Positions 1 through 7,962 are shown, numbered from the stretch's first letter. The stretch: DNA of 64,000 nucleotides from Tatumella punctata (GCF_039523735.1 NZ_BAAAFW010000008.1:1-64000), one strand, 5' to 3'. The notes: generated from the sequence alone by a model not told the origin. Numbers and translations are program-made.

Positions 1-365
1 GTAAGTATTTAAACGTTTACGATGCAAATGGCACTCTAATATGGACGGCTGAATCATGTGCAACAATGCCACGGATAATTGGTGAGTTATTTATACCTCC
101 AGATATTAATTTAAACTCTGAAATTTCTTTCTACAACATACCTAAGGATATATATTTTTTAGTTTCTCCATTTTATTGTGACAGTGATAGTAGCGATGCT
201 TCGACTATATATATTGCATTTTGCATAAAAAGAGAAGGTGAGAAGATAAGGTTTATCTTCTCATCAAAAGACTTGTCCGGAGGTTCGATGGGGGTTCCAT
301 TCGGTAGCTTTAAAGATATATACCCTGATGGTCTTTACATCCCGTACGCAATTATAAATGTATAG
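1..365 (+). CDS. 3' part of a phage-like hypothetical gene
   Basis: The reading frame is open from base 3 to the TAG at 363-365, so the true start lies left of the window. The visible 120 residues begin with a YDANGTLIW stretch followed by MPRIIG, and are rich in aromatic and beta-branched residues. That layout (a short 'object, value, colour of the world' N-terminus then a beta-rich body) reminds me of small tail-associated phage proteins of the DUF6453 type, but this is recollection, not a search. Base composition is clearly AT-richer than the genes from 1243 on, which fits acquired DNA. An internal ATG at 66 exists but has no good ribosome site and the frame continues upstream. Confidence 0.5.
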   Translation, partial: KYLNVYDANGTLIWTAESCATMPRIIGELFIPPDINLNSEISFYNIPKDIYFLVSPFYCDSDSSDASTIYIAFCIKREGEKIRFIFSSKDLSGGSMGVPFGSFKDIYPDGLYIPYAIINV

Positions 366-1242
366 TATGTTAATGAAATAAAATAAAATGAGTGAGGATA
401 AATAGAATGCTGGGGAAATAGCAGTAAACATGAAATCAAACACCGTAACTGGCACTGGGACAAAGTGCAAACCTGAACTTGCTATCGGGTACTGCATTTA
501 ATGTTCAGGGGCCGAGTGCAACTACACAATGAGGAGATTTTTGTCTTAATGTTTATTCACCGCAGATCCCTGCACGTCAGGCACTATCAGAATCAGATAA
601 GCAATCTGCACTGAAAGCACTTGCAGGACAGATATCTGATGAAAAAACTTTGATTAACAGGTAACTATAGAATTCCCCTTTCGTAAAACTACGCTCACCA
701 TTGGTTCATTCGATAGCCTGTATATGCCGTAAATTTTTCAATCATCATTCTTACGCAGGAATAGTTGTTTCCTCCAAGTAATCTGACCAGTAAATATTGC
801 TTATGGTGGAATTATCGAAGGTGATGCTCTGGATGATGCCAGGGTGATCGGAGTGGTGATGTTTATGGTGAAGAGTTTTGAAAGGCCGGAATAGTGGGGC
901 ATGTATGGGACAAAAAATTGCCGCGATATAACTCAAACTAACAAGTGTCAGGTCGAGGGATATTGCGGCAATGCTCTGTGTGCACGAACTTACTCAATAT
1001 AACCTAATTAAATCATTGCATTAGGCACATTATGAATATGTCAGTGTAACGGGGCGGGGATTAATTTAGATCTGATTTTTATATATTCACCCTCCTTGTG
1101 AAATACAGATACCTCAAAGCTAAAGCTATTGGTTGGTTCCTGATTGCTTTTATATTGCAGGGGGTGTTTATGATAAACAGGGACAGTATGACTCTGTCCG
1201 GCAGCACGGCAGCGTACAGGCTCCCGTGCTGACCCGCTACCC
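366..1242. other. Gene-poor AT-rich stretch, remnants only
   Basis: Apart from the decayed frame at 449-664, this stretch holds no open frame with a ribosome site, codon usage or motif I can defend. The short frames at 264-497 and 751-936 on the minus strand have no start signal and no recognisable content. With the truncated phage-like gene to its left, the stretch looks like the eroded edge of a prophage or other island. No att-like direct repeat or tRNA gene was seen here. Confidence 0.4.
449..664 (+). pseudogene. Decayed reading frame with one in-frame stop
   Basis: One frame stays protein-like from 449 to a TAA at 662-664 except for a TGA at 530-532. It reads LGQSANLNLLSGTAFNVQG before the stop and NVYSPQIPARQALSESDKQ after it. 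Nothing starts it properly and no ribosome site is visible. The composition suits a fragment of a repetitive surface or phage structural protein. I do not recognise the family. It could also be chance, because only 71 codons are involved. Confidence 0.3.
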
Positions 1243-2886
1243 TCAATGGCGGCGGATTGCGGAAAATACTTCGCTGACAGCCCGGGCTCCGGGATCAATA
1301 TGACCCTGCAGGCTGTCTGCATTCAGGTAAGCAGAGCGGCCGGCTCCGGCTTTTTTCATCTCCGCTGTCGCCGCGGCCCCTTTCTCTGCTGCTGCGACTA
1401 CCTGATCCCAGTCAGCATTTGCTGCCAGGGCCTCCAGAGCCGGTTGCAGGGCATCAACCATGGTACGGTCTCCCGTTTTTGCCCCGCCATATTTTTTCAT
1501 TTGTTCCAGTCCTGCCAGCAATGCCTTACCTATATGCTGCTGCTCTGCATATCCCTCAGCGGCCGCACTAAATAATAACGACAGCAATACTCCTCCTGAA
1601 CCGCCCATCGGGGTGGTAATACTTTCTCCCAGCCAGCGCAACAGTGCTGCCGGATCATTGAGCGGCAGTTGCTTATCCTGTACCGCCTTTACTACAAACC
1701 GTGCGCCGGTCGCCAGCGTAGAACCCGTGTCACCATCACCCACATGACTGTCCAGCCGGTTAAGCTGTTGTTCATTATCGATTAATGCCTGGCATGCTGA
1801 GACCAGAATAGCAGCAGTTTGTGCATTTTCTGACGGGGTCACCGGGCTATTTTCCGGCAGCGGGGCGGCCTGATGCCAGTGCATCTGTGACGGTGTATAC
1901 ACCGGCGACCAGCCGGAGACTTCCACCGGTGCCTGCAGGGCTGCCAGCAGTTGCGGGGTCAGAGGCAATACGGTCAGTGAAACGCCTTTCATATCCAGCG
2001 CACTGACCAGGGTCGCGGGGCCCTGCAGATAACTAACCCGCTTGCCTAATGGGGAGCTGAGCAGCTCCTGACTGAGTATTGCCAGTTCCAGTGCTGAGAA
2101 ACCGCCGAGATTATTTATCATCAGTAACAGATCTGATGAGTCCCCGAGATGAGATAACAGCCGTTGGGTAAGTTGCTGTACAATTTCACGGCTGTTCTGT
2201 GTATCAAGTGTTGCGACCCCATGCTCGCCGTGAATTCCCATTCCCAGTTCACTTTTCCCTGCCGGCACCCGGTCTTCTTCATCAGACGCCGGTAAATGAC
2301 AGGAAGAAAGGGCAACCCCGAGGGTCGCTGTTTTATTTAATACGGCCCGCGTCTGCTCTGTGACCTCGGTTAACGACAGGCCCTGACTGGCGGCATATCC
2401 GGCCACTTTATGGGCGAGTATGGTCCCCGAAAGACCGCGCGGCTGCGGATTGTCAGGCAGGGAGATATCATCCCCGGCCAGCACCATTTCCACCTTATAA
2501 CCCAGTGCCCGGGCTTTTTCTGCTGCCAGCCCGAAGTTCAGGCGGTCTCCCGTATAATTTTTCACAATTAACAGGCAGCCCGCGTCACCGGTGACATTAA
2601 TAATCGCACTGAGGACCGCATCAACCCCCGGTGAGGCAAAAATATCACCGCAGACGGCGGCCGTCAGCATACCTTTCCCGACAAAACCGGCATGCATGGG
2701 TTCATGGCCAGATCCGCCACCGGAAATCAGGGCGACCTGTTGTTTATCCCAGTCATTGCGGATCACTACCCGCAACCCGGTATCGGCTTTCAGCCGCGTC
2801 AGATTAGCATGCGGACTGGTCCGGATAATCCCCTCAAGGACATTGTCAATAATCTGGTCTTTGCTATCGTAGAAAAAATGACTCAT
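1243..2886 (-). CDS. dhaK: ATP-dependent dihydroxyacetone kinase (DhaK-DhaL fusion)
   Basis: Phosphorylates dihydroxyacetone to dihydroxyacetone phosphate with ATP in the cytoplasm, feeding glycerol or methylglyoxal-derived triose into glycolysis. The N-terminal DhaK domain (about 1-330) shows GGGSGHEP (56-63), NYTGD (110-114) and GMGIHGEHG (215-223), where His219 is the residue expected to bind the substrate covalently. A linker follows, then the ATP-binding DhaL domain (about 355-547) with HVGDGDTGS (381-389), GGSGG (428-432) and GDRTMVD (472-478). At 547 residues it matches the single-chain Citrobacter/yeast enzymes and not the PTS-dependent DhaKLM. It stands alone, with a CRP site upstream, so glucose repression is likely. 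No glycerol dehydrogenase gene is adjacent. Confidence 0.95.
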   Translation of the reverse strand: MSHFFYDSKDQIIDNVLEGIIRTSPHANLTRLKADTGLRVVIRNDWDKQQVALISGGGSGHEPMHAGFVGKGMLTAAVCGDIFASPGVDAVLSAIINVTGDAGCLLIVKNYTGDRLNFGLAAEKARALGYKVEMVLAGDDISLPDNPQPRGLSGTILAHKVAGYAASQGLSLTEVTEQTRAVLNKTATLGVALSSCHLPASDEEDRVPAGKSELGMGIHGEHGVATLDTQNSREIVQQLTQRLLSHLGDSSDLLLMINNLGGFSALELAILSQELLSSPLGKRVSYLQGPATLVSALDMKGVSLTVLPLTPQLLAALQAPVEVSGWSPVYTPSQMHWHQAAPLPENSPVTPSENAQTAAILVSACQALIDNEQQLNRLDSHVGDGDTGSTLATGARFVVKAVQDKQLPLNDPAALLRWLGESITTPMGGSGGVLLSLLFSAAAEGYAEQQHIGKALLAGLEQMKKYGGAKTGDRTMVDALQPALEALAANADWDQVVAAAEKGAAATAEMKKAGAGRSAYLNADSLQGHIDPGARAVSEVFSAIRRH

Positions 2887-2965
2887 CAGTATTACTCCGC
2901 AACAAAAAACACCGACTCTCAGTGTGAGACAGATTTATCCCCGCGGGGAAGTGCATCCCAGTTAA

Positions 2966-2981
2966 TGTGATCTAAGTCACA
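2966..2981. promoter_or_regulatory. CRP binding site
   Basis: TGTGA-TCTAAG-TCACA is an exact match to both half-sites of the cAMP-CRP consensus with the standard 6-bp spacer. It lies 80 bp upstream of the dhaK start (minus strand) and about 150 bp upstream of the pseudouridine synthase gene (plus strand). Sugar kinase control is the natural reading. Confidence 0.8.
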
Positions 2982-3128
2982 ATTTAATCGGTACTGATAC
3001 CGGTCATTCGCAGGAAAATAGCGGCAGGGAAGTGCGCTGAATCAGCGGTAATGATGAAGACCGGCAAAGGTCGCCAGCAGTACAGAAATTGGTTATGATC
3101 CGCTGCCTGTTATTCTCCGGATCATCTG

Positions 3129-3827
3129 ATGTCTGCTATTGTCGATACTTTTATTGCGCCTCCCTGTACTGATTCGATTGAAATTCTTTATCAGGATGAG
3201 CATTTGCTGCTGATTAATAAACCGGCCGGTTTACTGAGCCTGTCAGGGAAAAACCCGCAAAACCTGGACTCAGTACATTACCGGCTGGTGAAAGAATTTC
3301 CCGGTTGCACACTGGTGCACCGGCTGGATTTCGGCACCTCGGGAGTGATGGTCGTTGCCCGTAATAAAGCAATAAATGCGGCACTTAGTCAGCAGTTCAG
3401 TCAGCGTCTGGTCACCAAGCAATATGAAGCATTACTGTGCGGTTATCTGAAACAGAGTGAAGGAATCATTGATGCACCGATAGCCAAAGATCCCGCCCTG
3501 TTTCCGAGAATGTCGGTCTGTGCTGTTAAAGGGAAGGTATCCCGCTCTGTTTACCGGCTGCTCGGGTATGAAACATATCCGTTAGCCGACGGGACGTTAT
3601 TACCGGTCAGCCGGGTACGATTACTGCCTGAAACGGGCCGGACGCATCAGCTGCGAATTCACTGTCAGCATCTGGGTTTTCCGATTGCTGGTTGTGATCT
3701 CTATGGTGGTCGTGAGCAGCCAGGCAGTGACCGCTTGCCGAGACTGATGCTGCATGCCAGTCAATTACACTTTACTCATCCGGTCACCGGTCGGGTGGTG
3801 GATGCCGGTAGTCACTGCCCGTTCTGA
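3129..3827 (+). CDS. RluA-family pseudouridine synthase
   Basis: Isomerises uridine to pseudouridine in rRNA or tRNA. The signature HRLDFGTSGV (65-74) carries the catalytic aspartate Asp67, and GRTHQLRIH near residue 180 is the second family motif. At 232 residues there is no S4 domain, so it resembles the short RluA/TruC branch. The motif after HRLD differs from E. coli RluA (MATSG) and from RluC/D, so the exact target uridine cannot be named. It is transcribed divergently from dhaK and ends 65 bp before the convergent yaiL end. Confidence 0.85.
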   Translation: MSAIVDTFIAPPCTDSIEILYQDEHLLLINKPAGLLSLSGKNPQNLDSVHYRLVKEFPGCTLVHRLDFGTSGVMVVARNKAINAALSQQFSQRLVTKQYEALLCGYLKQSEGIIDAPIAKDPALFPRMSVCAVKGKVSRSVYRLLGYETYPLADGTLLPVSRVRLLPETGRTHQLRIHCQHLGFPIAGCDLYGGREQPGSDRLPRLMLHASQLHFTHPVTGRVVDAGSHCPF

Positions 3828-3892
3828 ACTCCGTACCGTGGCTGCTGTTGCCGCCAGCGAACAGAGAGATACCCTGTCCGCCGCAGCAAGGG

Positions 3893-4432
3893 TTACCACA
3901 TCAGGTCATCAGGTACTTTAAAGTCTGCATAGGGATCGTCTTCATCCTGTTCCTGAGGCGTCAGAGTACTGTTCAAAACAATACTCCCGGCGTCGCGTTG
4001 TGCAATCTTGTCGGCGACGACGGCGGGAATAATCGCGTAGTCGGGGCGGTCTGCATGCGCAGTTATCAGACGTGCAATGGCAAGACGGCCACTGATTAGC
4101 TGAGACTGGGTGGTTTTATCGACAGTTATTTTTTTGATAAGGTTATTATCGGTGAAATTGAATTCAATATCGCCTTTGGTAATCAGTACCCGGTTCATAT
4201 CAATTAACTGGCGTACCTGGGCTTTATATTCCTTAGATAATGCAGCCAGTTTCTGTTGTTCATTCAGTTGCCGGTCTCGTTCCAGCTGCGCTTTTTTATT
4301 TTCTTCTACAGCTTCTCTAGCCTCACGGGCCTGCACACGGGACTTTTTTGCGGTTCTCTGAACTTTATCCATCTTTTTGCTGGTGACGAGTCCGGCTTTC
4401 AGCATCTGTTCTTGTAAGCTAAGTTTTGTCAT
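3893..4432 (-). CDS. yaiL: YaiL, DUF2058 family protein
   Basis: A 179-residue cytoplasmic protein, the same length as E. coli YaiL. The first 80 residues are a highly charged helical region (KKSRVQAREAREAVEENKK), probably coiled coil and able to touch nucleic acid. The second half is a small globular domain, and the chain ends in the family hallmark DEDDPYADFKVPDDLMW. The family has been described as nucleoprotein or polysaccharide-related, but its function is not established. It is monocistronic and convergent with the pseudouridine synthase gene. Confidence 0.92.
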   Translation of the reverse strand: MTKLSLQEQMLKAGLVTSKKMDKVQRTAKKSRVQAREAREAVEENKKAQLERDRQLNEQQKLAALSKEYKAQVRQLIDMNRVLITKGDIEFNFTDNNLIKKITVDKTTQSQLISGRLAIARLITAHADRPDYAIIPAVVADKIAQRDAGSIVLNSTLTPQEQDEDDPYADFKVPDDLMW

Positions 4433-4750
4433 CGTAATACCTGAACATATTGAATAATTTTCCGGATTATAACGTTAATTCGGTTGTCTGTTGCGGGTTT
4501 TGCCAGTGAATAGCAGAAATGTTTATCACAAAAACCGGTCTCAGCTGTGCTTTACAGAGAGCGACAGAGATTCAGGGTCTATACTCTGTTGCAGAGAGAG
4601 TTAAATACGTTGTAACCATGCTAACTATATGGTTAATATGGCGACCCTGTTGTCATTCTGTCGCAGACACGAAAGGAAAAAAAACCGGTGACACATTGCT
4701 GTAACCTGACAACAGGATAATTAAGCAGATAACATAAAAAAGGAAATAAT
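4433..4750. other. Intergenic stretch without a convincing gene
   Basis: Carries the yaiL promoter side and the leader of the small gene at 4751. A dyad AACCAT..ATGGTT (4614-4634) could be an operator or RNA hairpin. A 61-codon frame at 4519 has no ribosome site and is rejected. Nothing else seen. Confidence 0.4.
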
Positions 4751-4945
4751 ATGTTGGCGAAAATGTTTTTACACGGGCGTCATTGTTACGTCGCTGTCAC
4801 TGAGATGACAGAAATCGAAAATGGCCATCTGGCTGCTGGCAATAAAGAATTTATGGTTAAGCTGGCAAATGGTATGCAGGAAAAAGTGGTGATGAACCCC
4901 GACAGCCAGGCCGGTATGGATAATGGTTGTATCCGGATAGGCTGA
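4751..4945 (+). CDS. Small hypothetical protein, 64 aa
   Basis: ATG is preceded by AAAAAGGAAATAAT, a plausible ribosome site. The product is a soluble 64-residue chain with GNKEFMVKLANGMQEKVVMNPD in the middle, without a signal peptide or transmembrane segment. I do not recognise it. The tandem heptanucleotide repeat begins 11 bp after its stop. The gene lies between yaiL and ryhB, a place where no enterobacterial core gene is expected, so it may be lineage-specific. Confidence 0.5.
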   Translation: MLAKMFLHGRHCYVAVTEMTEIENGHLAAGNKEFMVKLANGMQEKVVMNPDSQAGMDNGCIRIG

Positions 4946-4956
4946 ACTCAGACTGA

Positions 4957-5043
4957 TAAGCAGTAAGCAGTAAGCAGTAAGCAGTAAGCAGTAAGCAGTA
5001 AGCAGTAAGCAGTAAGCAGTAAGCAGTAAGCAGTAAGCAGTAA
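4957..5043. repeat. Heptanucleotide tandem repeat (TAAGCAG)12
   Basis: Twelve perfect copies of TAAGCAG run from 4957 to 5040, followed by a partial TAA. Seven is not a multiple of three, so each unit gained or lost changes the frame of anything reading through. On the plus strand every frame meets TAA, so the array cannot be coding there. On the minus strand it translates as repeated YCLLLTA, which I regard as an artefact. Such arrays mutate by slipped-strand mispairing. Confidence 0.97.
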
Positions 5044-5054
5044 ATACTGTCATG

Positions 5055-5130
5055 AGCGCTGCCATCTTCTATGGCAGGCTCTGAGCTACAGCACAGTCTC
5101 CGGTGCTGTACTGTCTGCGCAACCGCAGAC
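5055..5130. other. Three back-to-back stem-loops
   Basis: CTGCCAT/ATGGCAG (5059-5077, extended to 5055-5080 with one bulge), TACAGCAC/GTGCTGTA (5087-5110) and GTCTGCG/CGCAGAC (5113-5130) follow one another directly between the heptamer array and the RyhB terminator. None is followed by a T-run on either strand in the right place, so they are not simple terminators. They may act as transcript 3'-end protectors or be relics of a repeat element. Confidence 0.6.
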
Positions 5131-5155
5131 AAAAAAAAGCCCGCGGTCAGCGGGC
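5131..5155 (-). terminator. RyhB intrinsic terminator
   Basis: GCCCGC-TGACC-GCGGGC stem-loop (5155-5139) followed on the minus strand by eight T (5138-5131). It forms the 3' end and Hfq-binding tail of RyhB. Confidence 0.93.
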
Positions 5156-5224
5156 AAAGATAACTGGAAGCAATGTGAGCAATGTCGTGTCAAATAGTTG
5201 ACTGTTTTAATCAACTATTCGACA
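5131..5224 (-). ncRNA. ryhB: RyhB, Fur-repressed iron-sparing small RNA
   Basis: On the minus strand the stretch 5189-5164 reads CACGACATTGCTCACATTGC then TTCCAG, identical to the conserved pairing core of E. coli RyhB. Predicted transcript: start near 5224, a 5' stem-loop (AATAGTTGA/TCAACTATT, 5193-5219), the single-stranded core, then a GC-rich terminator hairpin with eight T. The length, about 94 nt, is close to the 90 nt of E. coli. Known role: with Hfq it represses mRNAs of iron-using proteins such as sdh and sodB when iron is scarce. The Fur box and promoter sit directly upstream. It lies between the heptamer repeat and the TudS-like gene, not next to yhhX/yhhY as in E. coli. Confidence 0.96.
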
Positions 5225-5230
5225 GAGCTA

Positions 5231-5260
5231 AAGATAGTGGTAATGATTCTCAATTGCAAC
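5231..5260 (-). promoter_or_regulatory. ryhB promoter with Fur box
   Basis: On the minus strand TTGCAA (5260-5255, -35) and TATCTT (5236-5231, -10) are spaced by 17 bp. Between and overlapping them lies TGAGAAT-C-ATTACCA (5252-5238), which matches the Fur 7-1-7 consensus TGATAATnATTATCA at 12 of 14 positions. Fur-Fe2+ bound here would block RNA polymerase, as at E. coli ryhB. Confidence 0.9.
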
Positions 5261-5299
5261 CCCTTTCTGTCAGTATTAACCCTTCAGATGAATTATTTC

Positions 5300-5824
5300 T
5301 CAACCGGCAAAATGTGGCAGGACCCGCGGATTGGTTTCGGTGATCGCTATTCTGGCGAGTAACTGTTCAGGGTGTCGGTGAGAAAATACTTCAATGCCAT
5401 GCTGACGTAATAAAGCCGCCGCTACACCCTGGCCATTGACCTGTTGTCCTGAAAACGCTCCGTTATAAATGTGCTGACTGCCGCAGGTCGGACTGCCATC
5501 TGTCAGTAAGGCAAAACGACAACCGTGCTGCAGGGCGGTTGTCAGTGCCAGTCTGGCAGCCAGCCGATAGACCGTACTGGCATCTGTTCCGTCACTTTCC
5601 ACAATACTGGCTGCACCCGTCAGTACCTGGTCACCATTGCCGCCCCGTATTTCTGCCGGCAGACGGGGCGTCTGTAGCCCGGCTGCCACTTCAGGGCAAA
5701 AAATAACCAGACGGTTTTGCTGGCGGAGTTGTTGCAGGGCATCAGAGACAAAAGGTTTATCGCGGCCGTTATAACGGACATTGAAACCCATCAGGCAGGC
5801 ACTTATCAGTATTTTACTTTTCAT
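5300..5824 (-). CDS. DUF523 protein, TudS-like thiouracil desulfidase
   Basis: A 174-residue protein of the DUF523 family. Members studied biochemically (TudS) bind a [4Fe-4S] cluster through three cysteines and remove sulfur from thiouracil-type compounds. Candidate ligands are Cys10 (ISACLMG), Cys43 (FCPEVAAG) and Cys114 (GSPTCGS). The conserved YNG and CPEVAAGLQTPR stretches support the family. The gene faces RyhB tail to head and is probably monocistronic. An iron-sulfur protein beside RyhB is suggestive, but no pairing was tested. Confidence 0.85.
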   Translation of the reverse strand: MKSKILISACLMGFNVRYNGRDKPFVSDALQQLRQQNRLVIFCPEVAAGLQTPRLPAEIRGGNGDQVLTGAASIVESDGTDASTVYRLAARLALTTALQHGCRFALLTDGSPTCGSQHIYNGAFSGQQVNGQGVAAALLRQHGIEVFSHRHPEQLLARIAITETNPRVLPHFAG

Positions 5825-5911
5825 TGCTGTTTCAGGTAGTCATCCGCGAAGGGGGGATTATAACGGTTTCTAGTCCGGTGTATGATTATTTCCGCGGCTA
5901 TCACTGTCAAT

Positions 5912-5943
5912 AAAAAGCCCCGTTATCTGAAAAATAACGGGGC
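5912..5943 (-). terminator. Terminator of the CsbD/ElaB-like gene
   Basis: GCCCCGTTAT/ATAACGGGGC (5917-5926 with 5934-5943), seven-base loop, followed on the minus strand by five T (5916-5912). It lies 34 bp downstream of the stop of the gene at 5978-6226. Confidence 0.88.
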
Positions 5944-5977
5944 CGGAAGTAATGTACTAACTGTAAACAATCCGCGG

Positions 5978-6226
5978 TTATTTACGGCCGAGGAGATAAC
6001 CAAACACCACCCCGACAGCCGCCGCAATCGCGACACCGGTATAAGGTTTGTCGGAGACCTGTGTTTTGATGGTATCAGCAGCATCCCGCACAGCATAGCT
6101 TGCCTGTGAAGCGTATTTACGCGCAGCACCCTTTACTGAATGCTCAGGTGAGTCGGTGATATCACCATAAGCTTCCTGTGCAGCACCGGCCAGTTCCTGC
6201 GCTTTATCCTGAAATTTATCACTCAT
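5978..6226 (-). CDS. CsbD/ElaB-like stress protein with C-terminal anchor
   Basis: An 82-residue protein. The N-terminal half (KFQDKAQELAGAAQEAYGDIT) is the amphipathic helical pattern of CsbD-like stress proteins. The C-terminus (KPYTGVAIAAAVGVVFGYLLGRK) is the tail anchor typical of ElaB/YqjD/YgaM (DUF883) proteins, which sit in the inner membrane and bind stationary-phase ribosomes. The combination points to a stress-induced, membrane-tethered protein. It is monocistronic, with its own terminator, and has a plausible GGAG ribosome site. Confidence 0.8.
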   Translation of the reverse strand: MSDKFQDKAQELAGAAQEAYGDITDSPEHSVKGAARKYASQASYAVRDAADTIKTQVSDKPYTGVAIAAAVGVVFGYLLGRK

Positions 6227-6560
6227 ACAGAACTCTCCTTTGTTTGACTGTTTTATCAGTTGTTTTTAAGTATAGCAGAGGATTTTTTCCTCATCAGGGA
6301 ACCGGAATTTTCTTAAGTCAGGGTGAAGGATCTTTACGGACCAATCGGGCAGAGACAGCCCTTTAAGAAAGAACAGTGGTACATAATACCTTACCGGCAG
6401 GCTGTTAAGCCTCCGGGCGAGGATAGCGCGCTCTTCAGGTGATAGTTGATGTATTCATGCTTTCTGCTGCCGGGCAGCAGGTGGCGGGTTATGCAACAAA
6501 ATATAAAAATCTGCTACAGGAAATACCAGAAATACCTGTCGGAAAAGCCGGCCACCATGA
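6227..6560. other. Intergenic stretch, nothing recognised
   Basis: Contains the promoter side of the CsbD/ElaB-like gene and the 3' flank of the lipoprotein gene. No open frame with a start signal, no clear terminator hairpin and no RNA gene was seen. Confidence 0.4.
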
Positions 6561-6905
6561 CTATTCAGTGCCGGGGGCAGGGCAGGTCCAGGTGACCATC
6601 AGGTTTTGCGGTGAATTAATCAGCCGGAAACGGTTATCTCCCAGTCGCTGGGCATAATAGCCTTCCGCGGTGACGGCCGCCGGAATATACAACTGGCGAT
6701 CTGCTGAAATTAATGGTCCGCTGTTAATACGCACAGCATTTTTGCTGACAGTAAAATAATTCACCTGATCAAATACCCATGCATTACTGCGGCCGAGATT
6801 CTGACCATACAGGCTGGACACTTCTCCGTCACACAAACGCCCGCGGGGCTGGGAGGTACAGCCAGTGATTAATACCAGTACGGCAGCCATCAGCAGATAA
6901 CGCAT
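6561..6905 (-). CDS. Putative lipoprotein, 114 aa
   Basis: The N-terminus MRYLLMAAVLVLITGC is a type II signal peptide with lipobox ITGC; Cys16 would be lipidated. Residue +2 is Thr, so Lol transport to the outer membrane is expected. The mature part is beta-rich with two further cysteines (RLCDG and TWTCPAP), probably disulfide-bonded. I do not recognise the family. It is monocistronic. Confidence 0.75.
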   Translation of the reverse strand: MRYLLMAAVLVLITGCTSQPRGRLCDGEVSSLYGQNLGRSNAWVFDQVNYFTVSKNAVRINSGPLISADRQLYIPAAVTAEGYYAQRLGDNRFRLINSPQNLMVTWTCPAPGTE

Positions 6906-7003
6906 AACATCACCTTAGTCCATTGCGGGTAATTATCGTTTTACCGGGATCTCAAGCATAGCATTTCCGGAGGCGACAGGGTGAACGATAATACAGCCGC
7001 GGA

Positions 7004-7387
7004 TTACTTTCCGGAGATAACAGATGGGGCGGGAGCAGTTATCTCACCCTGTAGCCAGCGAAACAGAACATCGCAGATATAACGCTGGCAGGCATCATCT
7101 AATGGCTGACGGGCGGGAATACGGTGCCATTTTTCAAGACAGCCGCGACAACATGTTGCCGTTGCGTGCTGGGCAATAAATACCGGATGGCCGCGCATCG
7201 GGGTTTGCTTACCGTCGTTTACCGGCTCTGCCGCCGACAGCCGCTGGCGGACAAAGTCGGCGGCATGCTGCATCACCACCTCAGCACCTTTTTCCAGGCA
7301 ATACTGCCGTTCTTTTACGCCAAGATGAAACCGGCTGCGAAACGGAGAGCCAGCCAGACGGCGGGATAATTGCTGATAAGAGATCAT
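7004..7387 (-). CDS. DUF4186 family protein
   Basis: A 127-residue protein with the family core RLAGSPFRSRFHLGVKERQY, then KQTPMRGHPVFIAQHATATCCRGCLEKWHRI. The CCRGC motif with neighbouring histidines suggests metal binding. The function of DUF4186 is not known to me. No operon partner: the lipoprotein gene on the same strand starts 99 bp downstream of its stop. Confidence 0.82.
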   Translation of the reverse strand: MISYQQLSRRLAGSPFRSRFHLGVKERQYCLEKGAEVVMQHAADFVRQRLSAAEPVNDGKQTPMRGHPVFIAQHATATCCRGCLEKWHRIPARQPLDDACQRYICDVLFRWLQGEITAPAPSVISGK

Positions 7388-7537
7388 AAAGTCTTTACCT
7401 GTACACGCGGGAATATATCACCAGTCATCAATTTTATTATGTTGTAACCTAAGCGGATAGTTTTCTGTTGTTTAATCTGGTTATCATTTGCTACACAGTA
7501 AATAATTATCTCCGTTAAACATATCTCAGGATGAGTG

Positions 7538-7948
7538 ATGAAAAAGATCATTGCCACAGTATTAGGCATCGTGATGCCTTTAAGCACAGCATTAGCTTTT
7601 GCGGCCCCTAATGACGGGGACGAATTCCAGATTTCATGTGCCGGACGTCCGACCATGACCATTGATCGTGCGGAATATGGTATTTCAACACTGATGTGGG
7701 GTGATAATAACTTTCAGATTGCCGCAGGGCAGGACCGTACCCGGTTACAGGATGGTCAGCCCGTATCCATTACCCTGTTTCGTAACGGCGACCAGCTGAT
7801 GGTGGATAACGCCACACAAAATACATTTTTTGTGTATGCAGGCACCACAACACTGGTGCCCTGTGAAAGAACTGACAGCCGTCCCGATCCGCTGCTGACA
7901 CTTACTCCCCTGAGCTATTCAGCCGCAACCGGTTCAGTCAACAGTTAA
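7538..7948 (+). CDS. Secreted hypothetical protein, 136 aa
   Basis: Start taken as ATG 7538, six bases after an AGGA ribosome site; a GTG one codon upstream (7535) is the alternative. MKKIIATVLGIVMPLSTALAFA is a Sec signal peptide with cleavage near residue 22. The mature chain has two cysteines (ISCAGR, VPCERT) that could form one disulfide and a beta-rich pattern. Family not recognised; a periplasmic location is inferred. It converges with ldcA. Confidence 0.7.
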   Translation: MKKIIATVLGIVMPLSTALAFAAPNDGDEFQISCAGRPTMTIDRAEYGISTLMWGDNNFQIAAGQDRTRLQDGQPVSITLFRNGDQLMVDNATQNTFFVYAGTTTLVPCERTDSRPDPLLTLTPLSYSAATGSVNS

Positions 7949-7962
7949 CCGGAAACAGTGGA

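Noticed and set aside
751..936. 61-codon minus-strand frame in the left remnant region
   Set aside because: No start signal, histidine-rich low-complexity content and no recognisable family.
4769..5132. Minus-strand frames translating the heptamer array as repeated YCLLLTA
   Set aside because: They are produced by the repeat itself, change with copy number, and lack ribosome sites; the sense strand holds the small gene and noncoding structures.
5139..5155. GC hairpin read as a plus-strand terminator for the 4751 gene
   Set aside because: On the plus strand it is followed by AAAGAT and not T; the T-run is on the minus strand, so it belongs to RyhB.
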